A DNA stretch of 64,000 bases from VAZQ01 sp963758945 (lineage in GTDB: Bacteria; Pseudomonadota; Alphaproteobacteria; Rhizobiales; Xanthobacteraceae). This document shows positions 18,085 through 26,769 of this stretch, piece by piece. Where the stretch lies: contig CAVWXY010000014.1 in the NCBI GenBank assembly GCA_963758945.1, positions 6,876 through 70,875 on the forward strand. Reading direction: 5' to 3'. Numbering within the stretch: the stretch's first letter is position 1; every line of letters begins with the position of its first letter. The notes under the pieces were generated by a model that saw nothing but the letters and a program-made list of their open reading frames with translations, did no database searches and was not told the origin of the DNA. A program made the translations under genes and the position numbers.

Positions 18085-18453
18085 ATGAAGCTGCAATTTC
18101 GGAATGTGGCAACGGCGCTCGCCATGGTCTTCGTCAGCGCCGATCTTGCCGCAGCGGCGAACGCGGCATCGACGGCCATGAACGATCAGCTCTATCTCTA
18201 CCTCTCCGGTGCGCAGGAGAACGTGATCCTTCGAAGCGTCAGCCGGCAGGGCGTCAAGACGCAGACGATGCCCGCCGGATTCGTGGCCGAAATCGGCCAA
18301 CGGGTGCCTCTCTCCGTGCCGCTCCGAAAGATACCTGCAGACGCGACACGCCAAGTACCGGATGCGAAGTCGTTCAACTATGTGATGCTGAAGGGGCAGC
18401 TGCTGCTCGTCAATCCGCGGGACAGGCGAATAGTCGATATCATTTGGCAGTGA
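18085..18453 (+). CDS. Small exported protein, DUF1236-like tail
   Basis: A 122-residue protein with a signal peptide ending around ANAAS (residue 28). Its C-terminus (NYVMLKGQLLLVNPRDRRIV) resembles the end of DUF1236 proteins, small periplasmic proteins common in Bradyrhizobium relatives. The role is unknown. AAAGGTGCGCC precedes the ATG. The 147-bp gap after it holds a long-armed inverted repeat (GCGGAGCG near 18551, CGCTCCGC near 18592). Confidence 0.6.
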   Translation: MKLQFRNVATALAMVFVSADLAAAANAASTAMNDQLYLYLSGAQENVILRSVSRQGVKTQTMPAGFVAEIGQRVPLSVPLRKIPADATRQVPDAKSFNYVMLKGQLLLVNPRDRRIVDIIWQ

Positions 18454-18600
18454 CCGGCCGGCGATCGCATCGTAGTCGATTGGCGAGCAGCCGAAATTCC
18501 GGCTGTGGCGAAACACCCACGATCGCGGCCAAGTCTAGTCTAGTTTGTTTGCGGAGCGAAGGCGAGCGACGGTGCCGGCTGTGCCGGTACGCTCCGCTCG

Positions 18601-19410
18601 CTACAGCCCGCGCACCCATGCCACGATGGCCTCGACCACGGCCGCAGGCTGCTCCGGCAGGAGCGCGTGACTGGCGTTGCGGATCACCGCGACGCTGACG
18701 CGGTCGCCGAGCTCGTCCTTGAGCTCGTTCATCCGCTCGATCGGATGAAACGGATCGCTGTCGGCTTGCAGGTCGAGCAGCGGCACGTTACCCGCCGCCC
18801 ACCATTCGTCCTGTCGGGTCGCGAGCCCGGCGAGGCGCTGGGCCTCGCTCGCCTGCGGATGCCAGCCATCGAGCCAGATCGAGGGATCGCTGCCGGGCGC
18901 GAAGAACGTGCCGCGCAGATATCGCAACCGCTCCTCCTTGGACAGCGACAGGTCGCCGCTCCTGGTGACCGCCACGCTGAGCTCGGGGGGATACTTTTTC
19001 GCGGCGGCTGCGGCGATCACCACGCCGCGCACCAGCGCGGGATGATCGACCGCCGTCATGCGCGCGACCCAGTTGCCGTAGGCGTGCCCGACGATCACCG
19101 CTGGGGCGCCGTAGTGGGCGATCACCGCGGCGACATCGCGGGCGACATCGCGCAGCGTGAGACCCCGCAGTGGTCCGCTCGACTGCCCGATGCCGCGCGG
19201 CTGCGGGCGCAGCACCCGGAAGCCGGCCCGCGCGAGGCCCTGCGCGACCTCGCCGTAGTCCTCGGAATCGCGGCCGCGCGACGGCAACAGCACGATCAGC
19301 GGTCCGGCCCCTTCGACGATCACGTCGATCCGGCCGTCGGCCGTGGGCACGAGCTCGCGCCTGCGTTCGTCGTCGGCGGCTGCGGCTTGCGTCATCATCG
19401 TCGGCGCCAA
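18601..19410 (-). CDS. Alpha/beta hydrolase-fold protein lacking the nucleophile Ser
   Basis: A 269-residue alpha/beta-hydrolase. Oxyanion-side region LLPSRGRDSEDY (about 41-52), the nucleophile elbow at 108-112 reads GHAYG, the acid is probably in DLQADSDPFHP and the base in NASHALLPEQP. The elbow normally reads GxSxG; the codon is GCC (Ala), so classical esterase or lipase chemistry is unlikely. It lies 7 bp after a CMD-family gene on the same strand, so the pair is probably one transcript. It may be a cofactor-free enzyme of another type or a binding protein. Confidence 0.8.
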   Translation of the reverse strand: MAPTMMTQAAAADDERRRELVPTADGRIDVIVEGAGPLIVLLPSRGRDSEDYGEVAQGLARAGFRVLRPQPRGIGQSSGPLRGLTLRDVARDVAAVIAHYGAPAVIVGHAYGNWVARMTAVDHPALVRGVVIAAAAAKKYPPELSVAVTRSGDLSLSKEERLRYLRGTFFAPGSDPSIWLDGWHPQASEAQRLAGLATRQDEWWAAGNVPLLDLQADSDPFHPIERMNELKDELGDRVSVAVIRNASHALLPEQPAAVVEAIVAWVRGL

Positions 19411-19417
19411 TTCACGC

Positions 19418-19978
19418 TCACTCCGGCGCCGGCGGCAGCGGCGGCGGCACGCCGTCCGGCAGCGGGATGTCGTGGCAGTTCAGCGTCATCGCCACCATGG
19501 TGTAATAGCCGACGAGCGCGGTGAGCTCGACCACGCCGACGGCGTGCCAGCGCGTAAGCACGGCCTGGTACGTTCGCTCGCCCACGGTCTTGCGGCGATT
19601 GAGCTCGTCCGCGTAGTCGAACACGGCGAGGCCATCGGCATCGAGCCCGTTCGGCCGGCGGCCGGCATGCACGTCCGCGATCACCGTCGCGGGCAGGCCG
19701 GCTTTGAGCGCCATCTGCTCGTGGATGTGCCATTCCAGCTGGGCGTGGCAATGCCGCCCGGTGATGAGAATCGCGAGCTCCTTCAGATGTGACGGCAACG
19801 AGGTGCGAAAGCGCAGGAGTTCGCCGAGCTGCTGCCATTTGTCGGCCAGCTCCGGACGGTGCAGCACCGCCCGCAGCGGCCCGCGCAGCTCGCCGCGCGG
19901 CCCGGCGACGACCACGTCATGGACGCGGCGCTGCTCCGGCGTCATGTTCTCGCTGGGAAAGAGCGGAATGCGCGGCAA
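19418..19978 (-). CDS. Carboxymuconolactone decarboxylase family protein
   Basis: A 186-residue CMD-family protein with the motif CHAQLEWHIHEQMA (about 90-105), which has the usual EW and H residues. The proposed TTG start at 19978 follows GGGAGAAATCAG and gives the family's normal N-terminus (PRIPLF...MTPEQRR); the ATG at 19945 would drop that segment. It is followed after 7 bp by the Ser-less hydrolase and was probably transcribed with it. Confidence 0.78.
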   Translation of the reverse strand: MPRIPLFPSENMTPEQRRVHDVVVAGPRGELRGPLRAVLHRPELADKWQQLGELLRFRTSLPSHLKELAILITGRHCHAQLEWHIHEQMALKAGLPATVIADVHAGRRPNGLDADGLAVFDYADELNRRKTVGERTYQAVLTRWHAVGVVELTALVGYYTMVAMTLNCHDIPLPDGVPPPLPPAPE

Positions 19979-20044
19979 CTGATTTCTCCCAAGACTTTGT
20001 CTCCGATTGTCGTCTCCTTCAGTGGTCCGGATGCGGCGCAGTTT

Positions 20045-20131
20045 GTAACCCGGATGAAGCGAAAGCGAAATCCGGGGTTGGTGTCGCGCGGCGAGTCGGC
20101 CCCGCATTCCGCTGCGCTCCATGCGGGCTAC
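20045..20131. repeat. Imperfect palindromic dispersed repeat (copy 2)
   Basis: Begins GTAACCCGGATGAAGCGAAA and ends CTCCATGCGGGCTAC, with AATCCGGGG and CCCCGCATT as an inner pair. It overlaps the end of the CoA-transferase gene by 4 bp and may also act as its terminator. Confidence 0.6.
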
Positions 20132-21318
20132 TTCGCGTGCGGCCAGCCGAGCTCGCGCAGGATCTCCTCGGTGTGCTCGCCCAGAAGCGGCGGCGGCCGC
20201 TCGTGCGCCAGCGGCGCATTCTTGAACCGCATCGGCGAGCCCACCTGCGGGACGGCCCCGGCGATCGTATGCGCGATCTCGATCAGCATCCCGCGATGCC
20301 TGATCTGGTCGTCGGCGAAGACCTCCGGAATGGTGTTGATCGGGCCGCACGGCACGCCCGCGCGCGCGCAGGCGCGCACCCAATGGTCGCGGTCGCGCGT
20401 CGCCAGGATCTCGGCGATGAGCGGGGTGAGCACCGCGCTGTTGCGCACGCGTCCGGCATTGGTCTTGAAGCGCTCGTCCGCGGCGAGGTCCGGCCGCTCC
20501 AATACGTCGCAAAATCGCGCGAACTGCTCGTCGTTGCCGACGGCGAGCGCGAGATGGCCGTCGCGCGCCGCAAACACGTCCTGCGGCTGGATGTTGGGAT
20601 GCGCGTTGCCGGTGCGCCGCGGAGGGCGGCCCGAGATCAGGTAGTTCATGGCCTGGTTGGCGAGGAACGAGACGCCGACGTCGAGCATCCCGATGTCGAC
20701 ATGCTCGCCTTGTCCGCTGCGCTCGCGCCGTGCCAGCGCGGCGAGCACGGCGACGGCGGCATACATACCGGTCATGATATCCACGATGGGCACGCCGACC
20801 TTCTGCGGGCCGGCGCCGGGCTTGCCGTCGGCCTCGCCGGTGACGCTCATCAAGCCGCTCATGCCCTGGATCATGAAATCGTAGGCGGCTTGGTCGCGCC
20901 GCGGTCCATCCTGGCCGAAGCCGGTGATCGAGCAATAGATGAGGCCGGGATTGACTGCGGCGAGGCCGTCGTAGCCGAGGCCGAACTTCGCGAGCGTACC
21001 AGCTTTGAAGTTCTCCAGCACGATGTCGGCGCGCCCCGCAAGCGCGCGCACGATGCGCTGGCCTTCGGCGTCCGCGAGATCGATGGCGATCGACCGCTTG
21101 CCTCGGTTGACGGCGAGGAAATAGCCGGCGTCGCGGGTGTCGCGGCCGGTTTTGTCCTTGAGGAACGGCGGTCCCCAGCCGCGGGTGTCGTCGCCGACGC
21201 CGGGCCGTTCCACCTTCACCACGTCGGCGCCAAGATCGGCCAGGATCTGGCCCGCCCAGGGGCCCGCCATGATGCGGCTCAAGTCGAGAACACGGACGTG
21301 CGACAGCGGCCCCGCCAT
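20128..21318 (-). CDS. CaiB/BaiF family CoA transferase
   Basis: A 396-residue family III CoA transferase. Typical blocks are VLDLSRIMAGPWAGQILADLGADV at the start (quoted in part: LDLSRIMAGPW), FKAGTLAKFGLGYD, YCSITGFGQDGP and the C-terminal PPPLLGEHTEE. The catalytic Asp lies in the GMLDVGVSF region. It moves CoA between carboxylic acids. The ATG at 21318 gives the normal family N-terminus; an in-frame ATG at 21351 overlaps the upstream GST gene. It follows that GST on the same strand. Confidence 0.9.
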   Translation of the reverse strand: MAGPLSHVRVLDLSRIMAGPWAGQILADLGADVVKVERPGVGDDTRGWGPPFLKDKTGRDTRDAGYFLAVNRGKRSIAIDLADAEGQRIVRALAGRADIVLENFKAGTLAKFGLGYDGLAAVNPGLIYCSITGFGQDGPRRDQAAYDFMIQGMSGLMSVTGEADGKPGAGPQKVGVPIVDIMTGMYAAVAVLAALARRERSGQGEHVDIGMLDVGVSFLANQAMNYLISGRPPRRTGNAHPNIQPQDVFAARDGHLALAVGNDEQFARFCDVLERPDLAADERFKTNAGRVRNSAVLTPLIAEILATRDRDHWVRACARAGVPCGPINTIPEVFADDQIRHRGMLIEIAHTIAGAVPQVGSPMRFKNAPLAHERPPPLLGEHTEEILRELGWPHAK

Positions 21319-21340
21319 GTCAGCGCCCGTCCCCGGATGT

Positions 21341-21955
21341 TCAACTGTCATCGATCGGCTCGGTGGCGCGCACCGAAGCGCGCGCGCAGAAGTCGCGGTG
21401 CCAGCCGGCGATGCGGGGATGGTCGGTCCGCCAGTCCTCGTGGGCAAAGCGAAAGTCGAGGTAGGACAGCGCGCAACCGATCGCGATATGGCCGATGCCG
21501 AAGGGCGCGGCGGCGAGATCGCCGGCTTCTTTCTCGAGCGCCGCGAGCACGCCCTGCCGCTTGGCGGTGTAGGCCGCGAGGTGCACCTCCGACGGATGCG
21601 CGCGCTCGCGCTCGTTGCGCAGGAGCAGCAGGAAATCGAGGCAGCCGTCACCGAGCGCCTGGCGGCGCAGTGCGATCATGCGCGCCTCGCCGTCCGCCGG
21701 GACCAGCTTCGGCCCCTGGTGCAGGCCGTCGAGATATTCGCAGATGACCGGCGAATCGTAGAGCACGGTGCCGTCGTCGAGGACGAGGGTGGGGATTTTC
21801 GAGAGCGGGTTGTCCTGCATCAATCCCGGATGCGGCCGGGTTGTCGCCGCCACGGTGCGCACGCAGGTGATGCGCCCGGCGAGCCCGAGCTCGTGCGCCG
21901 CGATCATGACCTTGCGCACGAACGGCGAGCGGGGCGACCAGTGCAGCTTCATCAA
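21341..21955 (-). CDS. Glutathione S-transferase
   Basis: A 204-residue GST. The N-terminal thioredoxin-like domain starts MMKLHWSPRSPFVRKVM, with the likely catalytic Ser in the SPRSPF turn, and DNPLSKIPTLVLDDG holds the cis-Pro. An alpha-helical C-terminal domain follows from about residue 85. It may detoxify or isomerise a metabolite; substrate unknown. The CoA transferase lies 22 bp downstream. Confidence 0.85.
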   Translation of the reverse strand: MMKLHWSPRSPFVRKVMIAAHELGLAGRITCVRTVAATTRPHPGLMQDNPLSKIPTLVLDDGTVLYDSPVICEYLDGLHQGPKLVPADGEARMIALRRQALGDGCLDFLLLLRNERERAHPSEVHLAAYTAKRQGVLAALEKEAGDLAAAPFGIGHIAIGCALSYLDFRFAHEDWRTDHPRIAGWHRDFCARASVRATEPIDDS

Positions 21956-22083
21956 AAGTCCTGTGGGCGGACGCCCGCGGATGGCGCTTCGACGATCTTC
22001 CGGCTACCATCCCGAACTGTCGCTGTCGAGCAGGTCGGCGAGCGCGGCGGCATTGGTATAAGGGCAGTGCCGCAAACTGGGTT

Positions 22084-22194
22084 GTCATGCCCGCGAAGGC
22101 GGGCATCCGGTAGACGACTGATGCTGACGCGATGAGCACTGACGTCTTCCTGGTCTCTGGCATACTGGATCACCCGCTTTCGCGGGTGATGACG
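22084..22194. repeat. Pair of CGTCAT-type palindromes in inverted orientation
   Basis: The hairpin GCCCGCGAAGGCGGGC lies at 22089-22104 and ATCACCCGCTTTCGCGGGTGAT at 22169-22190 (22 bases; both arms perfect). Each carries the GTCAT...CCCGCGAA core on opposite strands. This is the class of intergenic palindrome very frequent in rhizobial genomes. Confidence 0.6.
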
Positions 22195-22224
22195 GCTGCA
22201 GCTATCGGAAGGGGATGACATTCG

Positions 22225-22848
22225 ATGGACTATGATCCGCGCAGCGAGCCGCACGGTCTCGCGCATGATCCCGGGACCTGTCTGGTCGTGCCGCGCCCGA
22301 TCGGGTGGATCACGACCATCAGCCCGGCCGGCGTCGTCAATCTCGCGCCTTACAGCTTCTTCAACATCATTTCGACGCGGCCGCCGTTCGTGCTGTTCTC
22401 CTCGAGCACGCGCAAACATTCCCAGCGCAACGCAGAGCTCTCCGGCGAGTTCGTGTTCAACCTGGCGACCTGGGACCTGCGCGCCGAGATGAATGTCACC
22501 GGCAGCGATCACCCCGAGGACATCAGCGAGGCGGAGCTCGCCGGCCTCGAAATGGTGCCGTCGCGGGTGGTGAAGCCGCCGCGGGTCGCGCGCTCTCCGA
22601 TCGCGCTCGAGTGCATCTACAACAAGACGATCGAGCTCGTGCAGTCCAGCGGCAAGCGCACGATCAATTCCCTGGTCATCGGCGAAGTGGTCAACGTGCA
22701 TATCGACGATGCGGTGATCGTCGACGGCAATATCGACATGGCGCGCATCCGCCCGATCGCCCGCCTGGGCTACATGGACTACACCTCGGTGGACAACATC
22801 TTCACCATGCACCGGGTGCCGGTGAAGCAGCGCGAGCCGGCGGGGTAA
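22225..22848 (+). CDS. Flavin reductase-like FMN-binding protein
   Basis: A 207-residue flavin-binding split-barrel protein (DIM6/NTAB family). VVPRPIGWITTISPAGVVN (about 20-38), APYSFFNIISTRPP and FVLFSSS mark the FMN site. Such proteins reduce FMN with NAD(P)H or act as small flavoprotein oxygenase partners. The enoyl-CoA hydratase follows at 26 bp, so the two may be co-transcribed. Confidence 0.85.
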   Translation: MDYDPRSEPHGLAHDPGTCLVVPRPIGWITTISPAGVVNLAPYSFFNIISTRPPFVLFSSSTRKHSQRNAELSGEFVFNLATWDLRAEMNVTGSDHPEDISEAELAGLEMVPSRVVKPPRVARSPIALECIYNKTIELVQSSGKRTINSLVIGEVVNVHIDDAVIVDGNIDMARIRPIARLGYMDYTSVDNIFTMHRVPVKQREPAG

Positions 22849-22873
22849 CAGTTTGGGTTCCGCAGGACCGGCC

Positions 22874-23647
22874 ATGGATCTCGAGCAGTTCCGCCTCGAT
22901 GTCGCCGAGGGCATCGCCACCGTCACCTTCGACCGCCCGCCGGTGAACGCGCAGAACCGACGCACGCGCGAGGAGCTGATCCGCATCTTCGACGCGATCA
23001 GCGACCGCGACGACGTCCGCGTCGCCATCCTGACCGGCGCCGGCAATACCTTTTCCGCCGGCGCCGATCTCAAGGAGAGGGTCGACCTGGTGCACGAGCC
23101 GGGCGACTACGCGCGGCACAACCGCCTGGTGCGCGAGTTCTTCTATGCGGTGACGGACTGCAGCAAGCCGGTCATCGCCGCGGTGAACGGACCCGCGATC
23201 GGCGCGGGATTCGTGCTGATGCTCGCCTGCGACATCATGCTCGCCTCCGACAACGCCTATGTCTCCATGCCGGAGATCAATGTCGGGCTCGCCGGCGGGG
23301 CGCGCTTCCTGATGGAGCATGTCGGGCGCTCGCGCGCGCGGCTGATGTATTTCACCGGCCGCCGCGTCCCGGCGGCCGAGCTCTACCGGCTAGGCGTAAT
23401 CGAGGCCTGTCCGCCACGCGAGGCGCTCATGGAGGCGGCACTCGACATCGCGCGCGACATCGCCGGCAAGAGCCCGCTCGCCATCCGCCACGTCAAGCGC
23501 GCCTTGAACACCATCGAGGAGCTGCCGGTTCGCGACGCCTACCGCTTCGAGCAGAGCGTGACGGTCGAGCTCTCGCACACCGAGGATGCGCGCGAGGCGC
23601 AGCGCGCCTTCGTCGAGAAGCGTAAGCCCGTGTTCAAGGGGCGGTGA
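22874..23647 (+). CDS. Enoyl-CoA hydratase/isomerase
   Basis: A 257-residue crotonase. The oxyanion-hole residues lie in GAGNTFSAGADLKER (about 56-70) and AAVNGPAIGAGF (about 103-114). The usual first catalytic Glu region reads SMPEINVGLAGG, so a Glu is present. The ATG at 22874 is preferred to an upstream TTG at 22853. Substrate unknown. Confidence 0.86.
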   Translation: MDLEQFRLDVAEGIATVTFDRPPVNAQNRRTREELIRIFDAISDRDDVRVAILTGAGNTFSAGADLKERVDLVHEPGDYARHNRLVREFFYAVTDCSKPVIAAVNGPAIGAGFVLMLACDIMLASDNAYVSMPEINVGLAGGARFLMEHVGRSRARLMYFTGRRVPAAELYRLGVIEACPPREALMEAALDIARDIAGKSPLAIRHVKRALNTIEELPVRDAYRFEQSVTVELSHTEDAREAQRAFVEKRKPVFKGR

Positions 23648-23688
23648 GCGAAGCCGGCGCCGGCAGGGGCGCCGGGTTCCTTTTGTGG

Positions 23689-24552
23689 TCAGAATCCGGC
23701 GACCGTTTCCAGAGATTTTCCGGCTTGTGCGTGCGCGCGCCGAGTGGTGTCGAACCGCTCCGCGAGCGGCGGCGGCAACTGGACCTCCTTGGAGAATTCC
23801 GGCCGGGCACGAAGCTTGCCGAACCATTCATCGACGCGCGGATGCAGACGGGCAAACGGATAGCCCGCAAGCGAGAGCCGGTTGACGTAGATGAACCATG
23901 CAATATCGAGGACGGAGGGACTATCGCCGAACAAATACGGTTGACGTGCGAGACGCCGCTCGAGCTCGTCGAAAGCCTCGCGGAACTTGAGTGCCGACGC
24001 GCGTGCCGCCGTGTCGGTGATCCCCTCCTTCGCAAACCGGTCCCAGAAATCGATCTGTTGCGATATGGCGCCATCCTTCTGTCCTTGGACGGTGCCCGAG
24101 CCGCTCGTGGCGTATCTTTCCAGGTCTTCCGGGGATTTCGGCGGCTTCGGGGGCGCGAACACGAAACGGAAGCTCAGCGTACGCAGGTCGAGGTGCAGGT
24201 CGTCCTCGTGCTTGAGCAGGGTCGCGATTTCCTTTTCAGAACCGGGCGGGATGAGCTTGGGCTGCGGAAACGTCTCATCCAGATAGGTGATGATGTCGTT
24301 GCTTTCGATATGCACGGCGCCGTCGTGCACGAGGACGGGCACCAGGCCGCGAGGGTTGATGCCCAGGAACCATTCGCCGAGGTTTTCGTTCGCGGTGAGG
24401 TTGACGGGGTGCGATTGCCACTCGATTCCCTTCAGATTTAGGAAGACCCGCAGCTTTTGCGAGCACGACGACAGCGAGTGGTGAAGGACGTGCACGCCCT
24501 TCCAATCGAGGACCTCGCGGGTTTTGATGTCGGCATCGACCAGTTGAACCAT
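23689..24552 (-). CDS. Glutathione S-transferase family protein
   Basis: A 287-residue GST relative, longer than usual. The start at 24552 has a strong TTGGAGGAC ribosome-binding site. The N-terminal domain includes LHHSLSSCSQKLRVFL, with SSCS at the catalytic turn, and NPRGLVPVLVHDG with the cis-Pro plus ESNDIITYLDE. The C-terminal domain is long and resembles the ganglioside-induced/beta-etherase-like group. It is convergent with the enoyl-CoA hydratase. Confidence 0.82.
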   Translation of the reverse strand: MVQLVDADIKTREVLDWKGVHVLHHSLSSCSQKLRVFLNLKGIEWQSHPVNLTANENLGEWFLGINPRGLVPVLVHDGAVHIESNDIITYLDETFPQPKLIPPGSEKEIATLLKHEDDLHLDLRTLSFRFVFAPPKPPKSPEDLERYATSGSGTVQGQKDGAISQQIDFWDRFAKEGITDTAARASALKFREAFDELERRLARQPYLFGDSPSVLDIAWFIYVNRLSLAGYPFARLHPRVDEWFGKLRARPEFSKEVQLPPPLAERFDTTRRAHAQAGKSLETVAGF

Positions 24553-24654
24553 GTCGTCCTCCAAGCAAGCGTGCGACGATCGATCGGCCGGACGCGAGCG
24601 TCGTTCGACCCTAACACGGGACGTCGAGACAGGTGGCAATCTCGAATAACGCGC

Positions 24655-25548
24655 TCATCCCTGCGCCAATCCTAGCTCGGTCAGGATCGCCACCGCCTGC
24701 TCCGGTCCCTTGGCCACCCGGCATCCCGCCGCCGCCAGCGCTTCGAGCTTGGCCGCCGCGCTCTCGCGCGCGCTGCCGATGAGCGCGCCGGCATGGCCCA
24801 TGCGTTTCTCCGCCGGCGCGTGGCGCCCCACCATCATGGCCACCACCGGCTTGGGATAGCCGCGCACCGCCTCGGCAAGCGCATATTCCTTGTCGCCGCC
24901 GATCTCGCCGCAATAGAGCACCGCCGCGCTCGCGCGATCGTGCGCGAGGGCGGCGAGATATTCGTGCGGATTGCGTCCGGCCACCGTGTCGCCGCCGATA
25001 TGCGCGACTAGGCTCTGGCCGATGCCGGCGAGCGTCAACTGCCGCACCATCGCGAGCGTGAGCGTGCCGCTGCGGGCGGTCATCGCCAGCCGGCCGGGCT
25101 TGCAGAAGCTCGGCGCGATCGAGCCGAGGAGGCCGCGCCCCGGCACGTTGAGGCCGAGCGTGTTCGGGCCGACGAGCCATGCGCCCGCCGCACGCGCGCA
25201 GGCTGCGGCGGCGAGCGCGTCGTGCACCGGCACGTGTTCGGCGGCGGCCACGATGGTGCGGATGCGCTGGGCGGCGCATTGGGCGATGGCGTCGCGCACG
25301 CCCTCGGCCGGCGTGTACAGAACCGCGATGTTGGGCCGCTCGGGGACGTCCGCGATGCGGTCATAGAGCGGCAGGCCGTCGAGGCTCTCGCCGCCGCGCC
25401 CAAGCGCGACGCCGCCCACGAGCGGCGTGCCAGCGGCGATCAGCCCCGCCACCTGGTTGCGCGCATAGCGTCCGGTCGGGTTGATCACGACCACCCGCCA
25501 CGGCTCGGCGTCGAGGAATGGCAAGCGCTCGAAGGCGGGGTCGGGCAT
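24655..25548 (-). CDS. Succinyl-CoA ligase alpha-like (SucD-like) CoA-binding protein
   Basis: A 297-residue relative of the alpha subunit of nucleotide-dependent acyl-CoA ligases. The CoA-binding Rossmann part is about 15-120, the ARSGTLTLAMVRQ motif about 155-168, and the phospho-His is probably in KRMGHAGALIG near 245-255. It should hold CoA and be phosphorylated while activating a carboxylic acid. The beta-like subunit is divergent from it, only 58 bp away, instead of forming the normal sucCD order. Substrate could be malate, succinate or another dicarboxylate. Confidence 0.83.
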   Translation of the reverse strand: MPDPAFERLPFLDAEPWRVVVINPTGRYARNQVAGLIAAGTPLVGGVALGRGGESLDGLPLYDRIADVPERPNIAVLYTPAEGVRDAIAQCAAQRIRTIVAAAEHVPVHDALAAAACARAAGAWLVGPNTLGLNVPGRGLLGSIAPSFCKPGRLAMTARSGTLTLAMVRQLTLAGIGQSLVAHIGGDTVAGRNPHEYLAALAHDRASAAVLYCGEIGGDKEYALAEAVRGYPKPVVAMMVGRHAPAEKRMGHAGALIGSARESAAAKLEALAAAGCRVAKGPEQAVAILTELGLAQG

Positions 25549-25606
25549 GCTAAGGTCCGAAGGAATGCGCCGGACGGCGCGGGCGCGGCGAGGGGAACTC
25601 CATATT

Positions 25607-26767
25607 ATGCGCTTGGCCGAGATCGACGGGAAAGCCTTGTTGCGCCGCCACGGCTTGGCCGTCCCGCGCGGCGTGCTCATCGGGGCGGGCGGGGAGCTGC
25701 CTGCCGAAGCGGCGCCATGGCCGGGGCACGTGCTCAAGGCGCAGGTGCTGGCAGGCGGCCGCGGCAAGCGCGGCCTCGTGCGCCGGCTTGCCGATCTCGG
25801 CGAGTTCGCGCAGGCGCGGACGCAGATCGGCGCCGCCCTCGGGGATACGGAGGTGCCGCTCCTCCTCGAGGAAGCGGTGGCGATCACGCGCGAAATCTAC
25901 CTTGCGGTCCGCGTCGACGGCACCGGCCAGGGCCTTGAGCTTCTCGTCGCCGCGGAGGGCGGCGCGGAGGTCGAAACCACCGAGGCGCTCGTCCGTATTG
26001 TCCTCGACGTCGAAGCCGATGTCGGCGCCGACGCGCTCTATCCCGATCTCGCCAGGCTGTTCCCGCGCGATCTCGCCGCGCGGCTCGCGCGCTACGCCGC
26101 CCGCCTGCCGGAGATCGCCCGCGCGGAGGACCTGGAGCTCCTCGAGATCAACCCGCTCGCGCTCACGGCCGACGGGCGGTTCGTTGCCTGCGATGCGAAG
26201 ATCGTTCGCGACGACAGCGCGGCGTTCCGCCACGATCCGCAGGAATTCCCGCTGAGCCGCGCGCTTGCGGAGCGCGCGATGACGCCGCTCGAGCGCTCCG
26301 CCCGCGACCTGGGCTTCCATCTCGTCGAGATGGACGGCGACGTCGCCCTCGTCACCTCCGGCGCCGGTCTCGGGATGATGATGATGGACCTGCTCGCCGA
26401 CTACGGGCTCGCGGCAGCCTGCTTCATGGACAATCTGCGTGGGGCGCCCGACGAAACCATGGCCGAGCGGCTGCGCATCGCCCGCGCGCTCGCGCAGCGC
26501 CCGCAGGTGAAAGCGATCGTGTTCCAGACCGTGCTGGCCTCGCGCTCGCTCGCGGATCGGATCGAGGCGCTGCTCGCCTTCCTCACGGCCGAGCCGCTGC
26601 CGAAGCCGCTGTTCGTCGGCATCGCCGCCGGCCATGCCGCCGCCCGCACGATGACCACAGACGCCGCGGTGACGAAACTCGGTGCTGCCGGCATCGCCGC
26701 CTTCACCGATCCGATCGCGCTGGTGCGCGCTGTGGCGGTGGCCGTGGCCGGCAAGGCCGAGGCGTGA
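25607..26767 (+). CDS. Succinyl-CoA ligase beta-like (SucC-like, ATP-grasp) protein
   Basis: A 386-residue ATP-grasp subunit. Nucleotide binding is suggested by VLKAQVLAGGRGKRG (about 44-58) and the Mg site by ELLEINPLAL...FVACDAKI. The C-terminal half carries the flavodoxin-like ligase domain (VALVTSGAGLGMMMMD). AGGGGAAC precedes the ATG at 25607. It is the expected partner of the divergent SucD-like gene; it ends 2 bp before the convergent flavin reductase gene. Confidence 0.85.
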   Translation: MRLAEIDGKALLRRHGLAVPRGVLIGAGGELPAEAAPWPGHVLKAQVLAGGRGKRGLVRRLADLGEFAQARTQIGAALGDTEVPLLLEEAVAITREIYLAVRVDGTGQGLELLVAAEGGAEVETTEALVRIVLDVEADVGADALYPDLARLFPRDLAARLARYAARLPEIARAEDLELLEINPLALTADGRFVACDAKIVRDDSAAFRHDPQEFPLSRALAERAMTPLERSARDLGFHLVEMDGDVALVTSGAGLGMMMMDLLADYGLAAACFMDNLRGAPDETMAERLRIARALAQRPQVKAIVFQTVLASRSLADRIEALLAFLTAEPLPKPLFVGIAAGHAAARTMTTDAAVTKLGAAGIAAFTDPIALVRAVAVAVAGKAEA

Positions 26768-26769
26768 GA

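Noticed and set aside
18541..18600. Rho-independent terminator after the DUF1236-like gene
   Set aside because: The arms GCGGAGCG and CGCTCCGC are more than 30 bases apart and no T-run follows, so it is only an inverted repeat.
19418..20935. A 505-residue minus-strand gene
   Set aside because: It joins a shadow frame of the CoA transferase to the CMD gene. The CMD family begins near 19978 after a ribosome-binding site.
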